64,000 bases of DNA from Mesaphorura yosii (Eukaryota > Arthropoda > Collembola > Poduromorpha > Tullbergiidae), in assembly GCA_009869945.1 (NCBI GenBank), contig WIXG01000063.1, forward strand, positions 62,001 through 126,000, given 5' to 3'. Below, piece by piece: positions 1 through 12,369 of this stretch. How positions within the stretch are numbered: position 1 is the stretch's first letter; every line of letters starts with the position of its first letter. Under the pieces are notes generated by a model, which ran no database searches, was not told the origin of the DNA, and saw only the letters and a list, made by a program, of their open reading frames with translations. The translations under genes and the position numbers were made by a program.

Positions 1-338
1 CTGACTTTGGCAGTCGCATCATAAAAATTCCGCACAAAGTGTGCCAAATATTAAATTGCACGGCTTAGCTTGACATGGTATATTTTTATGCATCGTGACT
101 TTCTCTCCTATTCATGCTGCCACCATGTCAGGCTAATGCTAAAAAGCGTCAACCCATGGCCACGCCACTGCGCGCGTGTGTGACTTGTCAGCTTGTGTGG
201 CACTTTATGATGACAATGGCAATAACTTTGTTACTTTGCATTACACTGTGTCTATTCTGTCTGCTAGTACTAGTAAAAGCGGCAATAAAAATGCATTTGA
301 GATAACATAATGTCCGAATAGTGCTAAAATTAACTTAA

Positions 339-344
339 TTTATT
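339..344 (-). promoter_or_regulatory. Poly(A) signal AATAAA for the minus-strand membrane-anchored gene
   Basis: On the minus strand this reads AATAAA, about 216 nt beyond the proposed stop codon at 560-562. It is the first canonical signal downstream of that gene, so it is the likely 3' end signal, but short A/T words also occur by chance. Confidence 0.35.
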
Positions 345-559
345 TTTACAGAAAATTTCATACTGAGACAACCCTCACACCCTCGCGTATCACAATAGTA
401 CACAAACAGCAAGAGAACTTTCCTAACATCCTTTGCTAAAATTGGCAAGATCGTCATAAATCAAACGGCGCTTTCCAACGAAGACCAAAATAATACCGAA
501 TATTTTTTGTCACATGTATTCTTTTGTGTTGGCTCATCCAACCGTAATATTTGTCGGTA

Positions 560-3500
560 TTAATTATTACTGTAATTAGTATTACTGTGCCTTCCTAATT
601 TCCATATGCGATCCAAGCTAGTACGTGCACGTTTGTTCATTTCATGCCTTCCTTTCGAACGTTTTCTAATGCAGCCTATGGAATTGAGATGACCCCGTAG
701 AGGGTAAGGTCCGGGTGCATAGAGTGCATTTGTGTGGTCCGGCACTAAAATACCTGGCATGCTTTGCGATTCTTCGAAATATGTTTTGATGGTGACTTTT
801 CCCACTTTTTACACCAGTTCTATCAACGTCACTTTCTTCTAAAACAACAATTCCACTGTCATTTGTACTGTGATCCGATGCAGCCGAGGTTTTGGACTTT
901 CCTGCCGCAGTCTTGAACTTGTTGCTACTTGGATCGGCTGTATCAATAAACTCGTTCTCACATTCACCGTGATCGTGGTCGTAATCACTGTCGTAACTTC
1001 TGCCGTCAATGCCAGTGCGATACGAGTGAACGGAGAACTTCCGGTCCCGATCTTTGGAAGGTGCGACAATCTTAATAGGAATGGGCACGGCAAACAATTT
1101 CTGACTGCGACTGTTGCTCGTGTACGACGACTTTCGTGATGAGAAACTAAAGTTAATCGTTGCGGCATCGATCGACGATAACGATGCTGTCGAACTAGCC
1201 TTAATCTTCTGCGCTTTTCGCTTTTTCTTTCGCGCACTCTTCGTATCGACGACTGGGGCAGATATAATTGAAGAACACTCGGCAGCATTGCTGTGATTAA
1301 CTTGATTGCTATGCGCAGGCAACAATTGATTTCTAATCTTCTTTACGATTGAAAACATTTTTACGATTTGCAACTTGCGAGTACTTCACTGCTGCAGCTA
1401 CAGCTTTAATTAAATCTCCAATTGAGACGTGATCACATCTGTTTTTCGTACTTTCTGAATTCTTGCCTTAATTAAATTGATGCACTTAATCCATTAGAAT
1501 GTACTTTAAAGAGTGAAATATTAAATTGAGTCCAATTTGTGATTTTACTGCACAGCACAGCTCAGAGAAAATGAGTTTGCGATTGCCAAATTCTAAATCT
1601 CTAAAATGCAATAAGCAAATGGCAAATACGCTCGATGAAATTTGTTGCTGGCTTGGCTTGGCTTTGGTATTATGAGGCGAGGGCGAGATTATTGCGACAG
1701 CAAGCTAACGAAACCCCAAACCCAACAACTAACAACGGTATAAAGCACGGATCCAACACTGAATACACGGTGATGCAGTGTAGTAATAATATTAATCATA
1801 AATTATATACGTACATTGTTTTGGTGGTTGATACACATTTTGTGCTCCTGTACACTGTAAGCCATTGCCATGCATTGTCAGCCACCGTGTCCAAAATGTT
1901 AAAAATCATGCCGCGCACTGCATCCGCAGATACAAAAATATAGTCTAGAGTTTAGAGCACGAACGAGCCCTGCATTGTTGGAGTTGGAGAACACGCTACT
2001 CAGAATTCAGAGCGACCGACCCTCACGACCACGACACCGGATTCAAGTCTCGTATTTCGTATAAACCACCTGTCTGTCACTCTAACGAACGATTTGATTT
2101 GGTGTATTTCCTCTTTATATGAGCACAGGACAGGAATTTTATACGCTCATCCATTCCGATTTCCATTCCCATTCCTATTCCATGCCTACACATAATTCAT
2201 TTTATTTGGAACAATATTTCTCGATGTATGAATACGAGAAACTTGTTGCGTACAATGTACACAGTGCACATATTTCATTGTTAACAAAGACAATAATGTT
2301 AATGCTGATTGTCGATTGTTGCAGTGGCCCAAGACTAGAAGGACAGATGAAAGACTGGTAGATTAGAGAAGTGGACGGCGGACTTCCACTTAATGCCATG
2401 CAATACTGAATACGTACAACAATGTAATGCAATATGTAACTTGGCCACTGCTGCAAAAGCAACGCTACAGCTACTTGAGCCTGTATATTATTATATGTGG
2501 AGAGTGCACTCACCTGGAACTGAGGGGATGAACTTAATTATTGTAAATTGTATTTACAATCCTCATACAATGTGATTCTTGTTTAAATAGAATTATAGTC
2601 CTCGTTTAGTACAGTGTCAGCAATTTGAGCGGAATAATATGCCAGCAGCAGACAGCAGACCACTCGCAATTTACGTTTACGCCACGCTACTTCACTGTCG
2701 GTCACAATGAATACCGAACCCAGGAGTTTAATGTCTTATTCAAGGCTAATTTGGTGGTGCCTGAATTTGAAATGATATAATCACAATTCACAGTAGCCAC
2801 TGAATTCAGTGCACAAATTCACAAAAGCTCGAGTACTTGTAATAAAACGTACGCGCACAACCACAATGGCAACAAAATTGATGTTACGGCGTGTTGGAAG
2901 TGTCCGGTCCTAATTTTAATGAACGAGTAACAAAAATTGGCAACTTTTATGATAAGCACTGCTCACAGATTCTGCTTGTCGAGTTGACTGCCGACTGATC
3001 GACACGTTCGCGTCAGAGTTCTCCGAAGCACGTCGATAAAATGCTGCTTGGTCTCAAAATTTTTCACGGTTTCTGACACGCATCACGCATACGCCTGTTT
3101 TCAAACCTTATTAATAAACATGCATTGGCCTTGGATTTGGATTGGATGCTTGTCTGCCAGCATGCCCAACGCCGAAACGCTTGGTTTTGAACAATGAACT
3201 GATCAGTTGTAGTTGTAATTGAATTAGAATTAATTTCATAGACAATTCACTGCGCTTGCGCTGCGCCTAACGTACCTGCTCAGCTCGCATCAGCAGCAAC
3301 AGCAGAAGAGGGTCCTCGTTTAACGTTTAGACACGCCACATCACAAGAATTAATTTATCACCCACAATTTTAGAATACACACACACAACGGCACATACAA
3401 TGGCGATTTGCATAAATTAGAATATAATCAGATCAAACTTCGTACTCGCAATGTGTTCGCCTGTTTCCTGACGCTGACGTCCTGACTGACTGAAGACTTG

Positions 3501-6334
3501 GCTTGAAGACAATAACAAACACTAAAACTGAACGCGGGTTGGAATATTTATGAAGGAATTCAGTTCAAGACACGACTTGAAAAGGAATTCGACTTAACTT
3601 GACGTCTTTTCGATCGCGTCGTCGTTCAAAAACTGCACCACAATCTAAGACTGCATGATTCATGATCGAACCTCGTTTACAACAATGCGGAATGCGTTAT
3701 GCGTGTAATAACAACTTCATCTCCTCGTGTAACTTGTTCCCTGTCCGTCGCTTCTTCAATTACACGAGTTCCCAGTTCCTATCCGCCGCAGTGCAAAGTA
3801 CACAAAGCGAGCGAGTTAATGACGAGACGACCACGATGGTCGGTCGTTGGTTTGGTTGCAGTTTGGTGTGAAGAACCTCCACAACAATTACGAGTGAACG
3901 AGCACTGTGCTGGTAAAAAAAATGACGTGAATGCATGTGGTTCCTATCAAGTCCATTTAAATGGAATTTAGTGTGCTATGCTATGCGTTGATGCGATTAT
4001 TTATTCCTGTTCTGTTCTGTGCTTTGTTGTGGTTTTTTTCTGTATTGCTTCCCACTCACTCATTGCAATACGATTACGATTGCGATTACTGACATTACAC
4101 GGTTAGCTTAATATGGCTCCCTGCGTACTGCGTGCGACGATGATAATTATAAGCTTATACACCTGAGCAGGCAGACATTCAGTACTCGAATTAACCAGCA
4201 TTGTGCCTTACACAGGTAAGGTGCTCAGGGTGTTCTGTCTACTGCAAGAGGACATACTGCATACTCCTGACAATCTTTGCATCACACCTCGCACGATTGC
4301 ATCGTATTGTTGCTCCTGTTGCACTGTTGTGCATGGCAGCCCGATTTGGGCACTGTGTACGGATGAATTGTTGGATATAGGAAGAGAAGATGTGACAGAA
4401 GAATCCCCGGAGCCAAAGTCAGAGGAAAACAAGAACAAGACAAGGCATTAAGAATCTTCTCTTCTTCTTTCTCTGCTTCGGCAGTCTATCACAACGCAGT
4501 CGCGCTCGAAAACGAAGTCAAACGTTCATATTTTTCCACTCGCACCAACGACCTTACACTTAATGGTCTCTTTATCACGTATCGCGTATCATGTTCTGAA
4601 TCTCGTCTCGTGGTTCGTGTTCGTGAGCTCCATTGAAACATTTCTGTCGCCTGTTTCTCATGCCATAATTTACGACTACTCGACTACAGCCGCATCTGAC
4701 AGCCACATTCTTGCACAGATTGACATTTCAGAGTCAAAGTGCTTGGGATTGCTACTGCGGTCCGCCGGTCCGTTTCTACGCTTTAACTGAAAGGCATAGT
4801 GCAATGCAATTATATCGACGAAAAAATTTACAACTTGCACTTGAACTTGATTTTTCTAAAACGCTTCTCAAATATAAATTGCTTGAACGTGAGAATGAGA
4901 ATGAAATACGAAAAGGCAATGGCGATGGCGATTGTTGCACGTGACGTCCGTGACGTGCCAGCAGTCAGTTTAGAGAAGCTTGAGATACTTGACTTGGCGT
5001 GATGGACGCTAGTGTTAGTGAAGAAAAGAAAGAATTCAGGTTCACGGTATTCTTGTGGGTTTCAGCTTGAGATTGTGAGGCTGAGATTCTATTGTTGATT
5101 GTTCCGAACAATTGCAATTGCCAAGAGATGAGAGCTAAACGCTAACTGCCAAATGCCGACAGGACAAGACGAGGCGAGACGAGACAAGTGCGGCTAACAA
5201 GTTTTAAGCACGTGAGAAATTAATGATGTTAATTATTGTTTTGTTCTTGCTCGCACATTTTATAGCCGGGAGTCGTGGGATAATAAAAGAGTTCAGAGTG
5301 CTAAATTCGCTAAACTCAAACACGATTCATTTGTCTCGTCGTGTTCTTGCATGGCTTGTTCTCAGGTGGAAGTGGAATCTTGTACCGCACATTTAATATG
5401 CATCCTCGGTTACACCTGTCTCAAGTCTCACCAGTTCTGAAGCCCGAAATGAAGTTTCATTTTTGCTTAGTCATGCGCGCATTCTCATTTCCCCATATCG
5501 CCAGTGCGAAAATAATTAACAAGGCTGCGTGTGGTCTCGTCTCCAGTCTCAGGAATCTCGAAACGAATTCTTTAATACTGACATTTACGACCGTAAACGA
5601 TGGTTATGGTCAGGCTTCAACCAGCATTCAACATTTTGTGGGAAAGAAAATCAAATGATATTTTGCATTTCGTTTCGGAGACGTGTTTGAATTTTATGTG
5701 CCAGAAGGAATTGCGAAGAGGGTTGATTTTTATGACCGTTTCTGTTTCAGGACCAAAGAAGCCGACAAAGCAAACTTCGCAGACGTAGACGTCGGCAAGA
5801 AAGCAACATAATTCAGACCTCGGGCAGAGCAGATTTTGAATGTTTACAATTTGCAACATTTGCGCTGCGAGAAGCAGCTAGGCTAACGATTTGGCTGGTA
5901 TATTTGTATATGCGGTTTGGGCATCTACTCTGTAGCCCGTTATAAATTACGAATCACTGGGCGAGTCGTTCCTGACTACGACTCGTTTTACTTCACGCCG
6001 GAACATTAATTCCAATCACTTATTCCACCACAGACGCGCCACAAGTAACATGCAGATTATGCTGGTATGCAGATTATATGTTGGAAGCGGAAATTGAAAG
6101 CGTTAAATGTGCTTAATGTACTGAAGATAATTATGTACGCGAGTTACTGCTGAGAAATTAGCAGGCTGTAGCTGTAGCTTACCTCTGGATGCGTAACTGT
6201 CGCTCAACCTCCGTCTCAGTCTCGGCGTCGTCGCTGGCTCCAAGAATCAAACGCAAATCCCATCCTCCAAGCAGTGAGAGAATATAAACGAGTCCACCGA
6301 TGCATAACCACCCAAACACGATCTCAAACAACAT
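560..6334 (-). CDS. Membrane-anchored Ser/Lys-rich protein, function unknown (three exons, about 304 aa)
   Basis: I rebuilt this from three minus-strand exons: 6334-6183, about 1383-815, and 753-560. Exon 1 starts MLFEIVFGWLCIGG and is followed by a strongly hydrophobic stretch (about residues 3-31), then an acidic segment, and ends at a good GTAAGC donor in phase 2. Exon 2 is a 190-codon open stretch rich in Ser, Lys and Asp with KKKRK-type basic clusters. Its donor ACTG|GTGTAA and the acceptor CATGCCAG define a 61-nt intron, and the frame then stays open through a Pro/Gly/Arg-rich tail to TAA at 560. Phases agree throughout (915 nt in total). The first intron would be 4.8 kb, so more exons could hide in it, and the link from exon 1 to exon 2 is inference: the exon 2 acceptor (after GTGAAG) is weak. 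Exon 2 could instead start its own protein at the ATG at 1358. No family was recognised. The predicted topology is a single N-terminal anchor with a cytoplasmic tail. Confidence 0.45.
1384..6182. other. Non-coding stretch, probably a long first intron
   Basis: Between the two outer exons of the minus-strand gene I find only short ORFs without splice support on either strand. The sequence is cryptically repetitive (for example the CATTCC-like runs near 2155-2183 and the CGATTACGATTGCGATT run near 4070-4087). A candidate ORF at 4203-4451 is matched by an equally long one on the other strand and is probably chance. Confidence 0.4.
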
Positions 6335-8654
6335 GATTGACACCTGACTAGAAGAAAGACGTTGGCACTGCTTAACTTAGAATTGCAAATCGCAAACTCT
6401 TGTGCGTGTTTGTGATACTCGAATGAAGTCTCGGTGCTGAATATTTTCGGTGTATTTGAGTATTGTGCTGGGCGGTGGGATTTAACTCGAATAGCAAAAT
6501 GGCTGGCCGGCCGGTATTCGCGTTCGGCGTTTGGCGATAAATGCTGAAATTAATTCATGTCAAGTGCTTTGCTTGCAATATAAAGTGCTTGTGCTTGAGC
6601 TGAAATCACGAGAAGGAATTTAATCACAATCACAAGATAAGCCGGCCTCAGCCTCGTAACAGCAAGAGTGGATGAATTGAATGAAAGCAAAACACCGAGC
6701 CACTTTCAACTTGTAATTAAAATGTGAACGTAAATCAAACGAGTACAGCAGTAGAAGCACTTTGTCTCGTATCGTTTCTGCTGCAGAGAAGGTACGGTAT
6801 CCTTATAGCGTTATGAGCAATACAAATTAATTACAATTAGTACAATTACACACTGAGAACAAGATCTACACTGTTGCTTTGCCTGTGACTGGCGATGTCC
6901 TGTTTACATGTGACTTAACTTGTGACTGTGACTCGGACGACCCACAGCCCACAGCAGAACCCGCAACGTGTGAATTAACTTTTACTATGGCCGGTACTAT
7001 CTGCGACCGACCTGTGAACGAGAACTGCATTAGCACCCGTAGCGCCGAGCAGTGCAGCAGAGCACCGGTGATTAAGATAAAGGAAGGGAGAGCAGGGCAG
7101 AGAGCAACAGAGATAAGAACAGCGGATCTATCACTTGCCATTGTTGTTGTAGCATTTTTACAATGCGAATGCGACTGCGTTTTCCTGAAGACGAGGTACG
7201 CGTACGCTTTTCTCGTCCGCGTGTTTATGTTTCTCTTTCATTCGAATCTTGTTAGCTGATGTTGTTGCTTGCTAATATCATAAACCAATAAAGCTCACAC
7301 ATGAACACGCGCATTCTTGGCTAAAAGGTACAGAATACAGGGCAGGACATGGAATTGGAACCTCGACCAACATAAGGATTCTCGATTCTAAAAATTTCTG
7401 CTTTTCCGGCTTCAGCCGATTGCAGACTGCATGGTTAATTTATTCAGGAACATGCATTTTACGGCTGCGGGATCAAATTTCGAGCACCTGCATCGTTCTT
7501 GCGCTACTGCACTGAAACTGCGAGAGATATCACGCATCCTGTACAACGCATTTTGTATTTATATTTTGGAAAGATGCTCGGTAACAAATCTTATTAACCA
7601 AAGAGAACGGGAGATGGGCAGAAGGAATTCGAATGTGAATGTGCAAAAAGGTAAGACGATAAAGAAGACACGACAGGTGAGTTAAATGAATAAGGAAGGT
7701 GCTGCTGATGCTGTTCATTTATGCGCTGGGCAGTAAAAGGATTACACAATATGAGGAAAGAAACAGGTAAGTTAGTAACAATGAAATAATAAATAGCATT
7801 CGTTTCATTGTCAGCCGGAGTCGAAACGGGGAAGGAAATTCCTAAATTCATTGTTATTCTGCAAGATTGAAGATTAATGATTAACCATTACACCATCATT
7901 ACATGAGCATCGCTAATTTGGTATTTATTCAGTTGTACTGGACAAGGAAAAGTTGCTGCTAATGTGCCATTGTTTCCGAACTCCAGTTACGGCATGGCAA
8001 GTAGGCTCCTAAATCCTGATTGTAATTCATGGCTAAATCTGAGTTCGAGGTCGAGTGCTCATACTCGTGAGAAATCAGACGATTCCAGCTAAAAGTTCTT
8101 GAAGAGCAATTCTCCGTTTACTTTTCTCGAACTTCGTTCACAAACACGTCAAGTCTTAACAAAGGTGGCTTGAGTTGCTTTTGAGCTTGGGGCTGAAGAA
8201 TTAGCCCACTGTTTCGAAATAATCCATACAGCAAAAGTTTGCAAGTGCTTCCTGATACGCTCTGACAAGGCAAATATTTGTAAAATTCACAAACACGGAA
8301 TTTAAACTGATAAATGGTAAATGGAAGATAAGGTTCAGTGTGGAATTTGAGTAGCCATTCGCTTTTCACTGACAATGCTTGTTTACAATTTCCTGTGCCA
8401 CCATTTATCATCCAAAGCTTACGCTGCTTAAATGTTGCTTACGTGATCCTAATTTCATGATGCTAAGTAGTGTTTCATATTTCCTACTATGCTGCTTCAG
8501 TGGACAAAGCAATGCCAAGCGCGACCGTTGCTAATTTAATTAGATGCGGACAGCGTCGCTCCTTGACTACCATATGGAGGTTTTGGGTGATGGATTCCTG
8601 CACGAATGAGAAGATAGCAGCACACGTACGACGTGTGCATCTGAAATCGGGTGA

Positions 8655-8773
8655 AAATTAATCATGAATTATGGACTCATGATTTAATTTAATAAACCCA
8701 CATTACAATGTATGAATTACAATGAAGCTTTACTGTAATGTGGTGATGGTAATGAATTATTCATGATTAATTT
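8655..8773. repeat. Nested foldback (two concentric inverted repeats)
   Basis: The outer arms at 8655-8669 and 8759-8773 are a perfect 15-bp inverted repeat (AAATTAATCATGAAT and its complement). Inside them, 8698-8707 and 8734-8743 are a second perfect 10-bp inverted repeat (CCACATTACA and its complement) around a 26-nt loop. A transcript could fold into one long interrupted hairpin. It could be a tiny foldback element or a structured RNA; no target-site duplication is obvious. Confidence 0.6.
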
Positions 8774-9944
8774 CTCATTCTGAACAATGGTCGTGGACGT
8801 TTCTTGCAAATACTACCTCAGCTGATACTTGTTGAGATTGTGGAGGTTGGTTACTACTACATCGTCTTCATGTTCAAATTAATAGAGGAAATTAATCCCT
8901 CATGCTTTCTCGTCGAGACACCTGATAAGGACGCTGGTGCTTCACCATCGCTGCTTTGTGTTATCCGCAACCAGCAACATCTGCATTTCAGTTTGTCCCA
9001 GTTTTTTAAGAACTTGGGAGACAATTGAACGGGATTAAATTCGAGTGCAGTACGCCATTCGTCCGGTCACGATCTTGGGTTGCATTTTTGCACGTTTTTG
9101 CTTAGCACAGATAAGAACAAGAAACATCTCAAGCTGTCATACATCCATTAGAGCAAGTCACGAGGCAGCACGAAGCGTAAGTAGACACGGTCTTGGCTCA
9201 GGAATTATGCATTGCAGGGTAGAATTGCAGTTGCACTTCAATTAATTATTATCTACTCTTCATCATGTCAGTCTCGGTGTCAACTTCAACTTTCTTGCTA
9301 TCAGTATCATTAGTGTCACTAAAGGCCGACTTGTCGACTCACGTAACAGTGATCACATTCGGAACCTCCGCCTTTAATCCCACATGGAGTGCCGCATTCC
9401 AATAATAAAACTACAATAATATCTCTCATCTGTCGTGCGTTTTTGGGTTTGAGCGTGCGCAAAATTGGTTCAAAACACTTTAGTTAAATGATGTCACATT
9501 GCAATGCTGCAAATAATGACGAGTACGAAAAGTACGCACTTGATCACTTCATCTCCTTTCCTCATCTTGTACGTGCATCTCGCAATTCTCACGCGACAGT
9601 TCATCATCAGCTTCGTAGTTTGTAGCATTCGCATTAAGCGTCTGGAACAAGGTTCCAGAGTTTCAGTGATAACTAATTAAGAATCAGACCTTGCTATAAG
9701 GACGACCTTATATCTGTCATTCCAAGTCTCCAGAAATTCGCCGTAATTACTTATTGATGGTAGACGGTAGGGCTTTGCCATTACATAATTGATACTAAAC
9801 AACGCTGTGACAAAGAGAAGATAGCATAATTAGATAACACCTCACATTAAACGAATTGTGTTCCAAGAATACTGATTGTTATTAATTATGAAATTAAATG
9901 CACGTAGTTTGATTTTATTTATGGTTTTTACGCATTTTCTCAAA

Positions 9945-10020
9945 TGGGGCTCGGGAGTAATGCCTCATTCTATTCTGATCAAATTGCATTCTGATGTGCT
10001 AACCATTCCGCCACCCGAAT
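9945..10020 (-). repeat. Degenerate tRNA-like element (possible SINE head)
   Basis: On the minus strand 10013-10003 reads TGGCGGAATGG followed by TTAGC, which fits the internal A-box and D-arm of a tRNA promoter. About 45-50 nt further on there is a CCCGAGCCCC block where the B-box would sit, but it matches the GGTTCGANTCC consensus poorly. The putative acceptor strands do not pair well. A decayed tRNA gene or tRNA-derived SINE head is the best reading; chance is possible. Confidence 0.25.
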
Positions 10021-12369
10021 ATGCGCTATTAATGCTCTAGAAGCCTTGTCTGCAGGATCCGCATTGTGCATTGCTACGCCACAATTAACCCTGACCTTAG
10101 TTCTTATTGAAAGATTGAATATTCTCTGGAATTTGATGCATATAATACAACACAACCCAAATACCTCGAAACGCAAAAGAAGTCATGAATTCTCATCCAT
10201 CAGCAAATGAAACCCGTTACACGTAAGGCATCGGCCACAATACCGGGTTAATCTTCCACTTGACTTTATGAATTGCCGGGGATTGCAACACTAAAACAAA
10301 AATTCCATGGAAAATTATTGAGGTGCGTGATTTTCATGACCAAAAGTACTTGAACTCAAAAATCAAGATGGGTTTGCAGTTCAGGATAGAACACAATGGG
10401 CTTTCGCCGATATTACAGTTACATCTTTAAATCTGACGTAATAAAAGCACTTGAACTTCGTCATTCGTCTATCAGTCCATCGATAATGTATTCAATGCCT
10501 TGAGTACCTCCTGGGTAAAGTGTTTAGAAAGAGTTTCTTTAAAGCTAAAGCTGACAAGATCTTAAGTATTTCCACGCCACGGCTAGAAGAATGTGGATAT
10601 TCCTGGCTCCCAATTGAGTAAAGCATATAGTGGACTTAACATTGGAATGCCATACTACTGAACCAGGGCGCGAGGTTGAATTAAACAACTACAAATTATA
10701 ATTCTACATTTCATTGAACTGACAATTTCAGTCAATCAACCTTTCAATTTCGACATGTTCAGAATTCGTCCTATAATTCAGCAATGACGTCCAACACGTT
10801 CGGGCCAAATAATTAAATCACAACGCGATTATTATCGGCCATTCTTGTTTCGCCAGTTCGAGTATTAGTTCACGAAGAAGAGTCTGTGGCTCTCGTCAAG
10901 TTTTTATTATCATTTAATGGGATTAATACATCGTGTGCGAGACATTCATTGTACACGTGTACCTAATTACTTGTTTATTCAACAATTTCAACTCGTGTAA
11001 AACTTTGACCGAAGGATTCCTAGCCTTTAATGCTTCTTGGACGTCATATTTGCATTCGCTGGCACGAATGCATGAAGCATGAGCTCATTTTCTTGAATCC
11101 ATCCTCATCCAGTCCGGTGTAGCGCATGGTAAAAGTTCTTAGCAAAGTCTCCCCAATTTAGAGTGTCCCAACGGAAATTCAGTAGATACGGTAATATTTT
11201 CGTAAAATCGTGAATTACATGAGTGAGTGCACGGTTGCGCTGGCACACGCCAGATTAATCTTTCAAATCACGCAATTATAGTAGAGGTAATTAGTATTGA
11301 CACTTAAGTGTGACATAATAGCGACGTAGTAAAGTTCGTGAAGCACAATGCATGCACACATAATCAACTAATGTATAGGTAACAATAAGCAAATGAACCC
11401 ATTGACGATAATGAACTGATGCCTGTCGCAAATGGCTGGATTCTGGCTCGACACAGCGCTTGAGTCTGTCAATCAATGTTTATTTACTCGACCACCAGGA
11501 TTAAGTAGGATTCTGTTTAAACCCTGCAGTTCAGGCGTAGTTTTGTATTTTGTTATACAATTGTTACAAAATGAGATCAACTACTGGCCGATACTGACGT
11601 AGACGCTCAGTCGTCAACTTCAAACCGTGAGCCTTGTATTTCGAGTACTGGTCTTGTAGACGTCGCACCGTATCGTGTCTCACCACCGCGTCAGTCAGGC
11701 GTCATAAACTTGTTCTGTTTGAGTTTAATTGTTTATGGTTAATTGATCGACTATCCAGCTGTCTCATCTCAGTTGCTGAATTTCTGCCTCAGGACACGCT
11801 CCTCGACAGCCCCTGGACTATGGACTTTAAATTCAGCTGACTCTTCAGGTGTAGTTGACAGTGACATTTACAACCTGAAAACTCGAGGTGAACTGTACCG
11901 AAGACGGGTGACAGGACCAAGCGCACAATTAAAAAAGGATTCCAGTTTTTGGGTCGAGTTCACTTTCAACTTGTCACCTGTTGATTGTTCTGCATGGCAA
12001 TTTTAATCCGCCCTGCATGCGGAATTTCTGACTTCCAGCACCATTCTTTGTATGCATCGCTTGGGTGTGTGGTATTTCCGGTTTCTCTTTCATTTTTTAA
12101 TACGACCCAACACGAAAGGTTTTTGTGCCCTCCACACGTGGACATTCCTGGACTCGGTCTGGTGAGCCCTACATTTTGTTTTGTTTATTGTTTTGGGATT
12201 TGTCCTCATAAGTGAGCTATTTTTGTTTTCTATTGCTGCAGGATGCTGAACGCCGAACGCCCAGTTCCATCGCCCCTCTTCCTTTAGACTTTGACCCACG
12301 GATACCAGTTTCGTCATTGCTGTTTACATTTGATCAACTACTGCCGACCTCGTCACATCGAAATCAAAA

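Larger units (their letters stand above)
6335..12369. other. Intergenic region between divergent genes
   Basis: This 6-kb gap lies between the minus-strand exon ending at 6334 and the SLC13 start at 12370, so it should hold both promoters. Apart from a nested foldback (8655-8773) and a tRNA-like relic (about 9950-10020) I see no structured feature. The longest ORF (6879-7259) has no splice context and an irregular composition. Confidence 0.5.

Noticed and set aside
4203-4451. 82-codon ORF with Cys pairs
   Set aside because: An equally long ORF covers the same bases on the other strand, and nothing supports splicing.
6879-7259. 126-codon plus-strand ORF rich in Cys and Thr at its start
   Set aside because: No ATG in a good context, no splice partners, overlaps a 91-codon minus ORF, and turns into random-like hydrophobic sequence.
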